From Pseudoxanthomonas sp. (GTDB taxonomy: Bacteria > Pseudomonadota > Gammaproteobacteria > Xanthomonadales > Xanthomonadaceae): DNA of 39,086 nucleotides. Every line of letters starts with the position of its first letter. Within the stretch, counting starts at the first letter, position 1. The DNA lies in assembly GCF_002863005.1 (NCBI RefSeq), contig NZ_PKDG01000050.1:1-39086 (forward strand), in the 5' to 3' direction. Below are positions 38,190 to 39,086 of this stretch, one piece after another. The notes under the pieces were generated by a model that saw only the letters and a list, made by a program, of their open reading frames with translations, did not search any database and had not been told where the DNA came from. The position numbers were made by a program, and so were the translations under genes.

Positions 38190-39086
38190 TCAGAAGCGTG
38201 CATCGGCGAACCAGTCGTCCGCGTCGCCGGCGGGCACCGCTGGCGGCGCGGCTTCCTCGATCTCGGCACCGAAGAAGCGCTGGACGTCCTGCACGCGCTG
38301 GGTGCGACGGAACGGGGGCAGCGAATCGAGGAAGACGCGCCCGTAGGGTTTGCCGGTCAGGCGCGGATCGCAGAGCACCAGCACGCCGCGGTCGGTTTCG
38401 CTGCGGATCAGCCGGCCCACCGCCTGTTTCAGCGCGATCACCGCCTGCGGCAACTGTTCGTCGCGGAAAGGATTGCCGCCGGCACGGCGTACCGCTTCAA
38501 GGCGCGCCTCGAACACCGGATCGTCGGGCGCGGCGAACGGCAGCTTGTCCACCACCACCACGCTCAACGCGTCGCCGACCACGTCAACGCCCTCGCGGAA
38601 ACTCGCCGCGCCCAGCAGCACGCCGTTTCCCGATTCGCGGAAGCGCTCCAGCAGGGTGCCGCGGGGCGCCTCGCCCTGCACGAACAGCGGCCACGGCCCG
38701 CCCCGCAGCGCGTCGGCGGCTTCGCGCAGCGCGCGATGCGATGCGAACAACAGGAATGCGCGCCCCTGCGAGGAGACCAGCACCGGTCGCAATGCCGCGA
38801 TCAGCGCAGCGCCGTAACCGGGCGCATTCGGATCCGGCAATCCGGTGGGCAGGTAGCACAACGCCTGCTGCGGCCAGTCGAACGGGCTCGGCTGCAGCAT
38901 CGTCGGCGGATCGTCCAGTCCCAGCCGCACGGCGAGATGGTCGAAGCGCCCCCCGACCGCCAGCGTGGCGGAGGTGAACACCCACGCCGCGCGCGATTGC
39001 TCGCGGTGCTGGCGCAAGGGCCCGGACACGTCCAGCGGGGTGCGCTGGCAGCGGAAGGCGCGTGGCGTCAGTTCGTACCAGAGTAC
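38190..39086 (-). CDS. DinG-family ATP-dependent helicase, 5' end outside window
   Basis: The last 298 codons of a gene entering from the right edge. This is the C-terminal motor half of a DinG/YoaA-type superfamily 2 helicase: motif III-like 'WVFTSATLAVGG', 'AFLLFASHRALREAADAL', 'GVLLGAASFREGVDVVGDAL', 'SVVVVDKLPFAAPDDPVFEA' and motif VI 'LKQAVGRLIRSETDRGVLVL'. The arginine finger and the following 'CDPRLTGKPYGRVFLDSLPP' are typical. The N-terminal half, with Walker A and any iron-sulfur cluster Cys, is not visible. Such helicases help resolve R-loops and stalled forks. The neighbourhood with tsaB suggests YoaA rather than DinG proper. Confidence 0.93.
   Translation of the reverse strand, partial: VLWYELTPRAFRCQRTPLDVSGPLRQHREQSRAAWVFTSATLAVGGRFDHLAVRLGLDDPPTMLQPSPFDWPQQALCYLPTGLPDPNAPGYGAALIAALRPVLVSSQGRAFLLFASHRALREAADALRGGPWPLFVQGEAPRGTLLERFRESGNGVLLGAASFREGVDVVGDALSVVVVDKLPFAAPDDPVFEARLEAVRRAGGNPFRDEQLPQAVIALKQAVGRLIRSETDRGVLVLCDPRLTGKPYGRVFLDSLPPFRRTQRVQDVQRFFGAEIEEAAPPAVPAGDADDWFADARF

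Noticed and set aside
1..39086. CRISPR arrays, insertion sequences, tRNA/rRNA genes, prophage
   Set aside because: I looked for regular direct repeats, transposase-like products, tRNA-like cloverleaf ends and integrases, and found none.

Overview
The window is high-GC chromosomal DNA from a gammaproteobacterium, most likely of the family Xanthomonadaceae (a Pseudoxanthomonas, Lysobacter, Luteimonas or Xanthomonas relative). The support is compositional and syntenic: long GC-rich genes with 1-4 bp stop/start overlaps, a type IV pilus chemosensory cluster in the order pilG-pilI-pilJ-pilL-chpB-chpC with no pilH or pilK, gshB and a TonB3-like gene next to pilG, and a YtrA-type regulator with its own ABC transporter. 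I could not search a database, so the genus is open. I see no tRNA, rRNA, CRISPR array, insertion sequence, phage gene or integrase; this reads as ordinary core/soft-core chromosome.

Layout. 1-1.85 kb (minus): lemA and two TPM-domain membrane proteins. 2.0-3.2 kb (minus): TerC-family membrane protein and diacylglycerol kinase dgkA. 3.4-4.1 kb (plus): SGNH-hydrolase lipoprotein, facing a secreted subtilase (4.2-5.5 kb, minus) across a terminator hairpin. 5.7-7.8 kb (minus): isoaspartyl peptidase iaaA, a sigma-70-like protein and a VOC/glyoxalase protein in one overlapping operon. 7.8-13.4 kb (minus): an OmpR-type regulator, a histidine kinase and a MacA-MacB-type tripartite ABC exporter. 13.6-16.8 kb: DUF486 membrane protein (plus), then minus-strand nudE-cysQ-mazG-ynfA-DUF962. 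16.9-19.0 kb (plus): bioA-rsmE. 19.0-29.9 kb (minus): the Pil-Chp operon, dominated by the 2003-residue CheA-like kinase PilL. 30.2-32.0 kb (plus): gshB and a TonB protein. 32.0-37.3 kb (minus): YtrA-type repressor, ABC ATPase, ABC permease and a secreted S9 peptidase, headed by a perfect palindrome over the promoter. 37.4-39.1 kb (minus): tsaB and the 3' part of a DinG-family helicase.

How the genes work together. PilJ (receptor), PilI and ChpC (CheW couplers), PilL (multi-phosphotransfer kinase) and PilG (output regulator) form the pathway that controls twitching motility; a TonB3-like protein next to gshB has been tied to twitching in Pseudomonas aeruginosa. The adaptation branch looks crippled: no methyltransferase gene is present and the CheB-like protein has Gly where the catalytic Ser should be. 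The two-component system sits directly upstream of an exporter whose adaptor carries an unusual inserted Met/Gln/Gly-rich domain. The YtrA cassette is a self-contained, probably autorepressed efflux or envelope-stress unit with a peptidase attached.

The observations I consider most worth following are the degenerate ChpB, the duplicated PilL phosphotransfer module with His replaced by Asp, the MacA insertion, the YtrA-ABC-S9 cassette with its operator, and the TPM protein whose signal peptide has no standard start codon.
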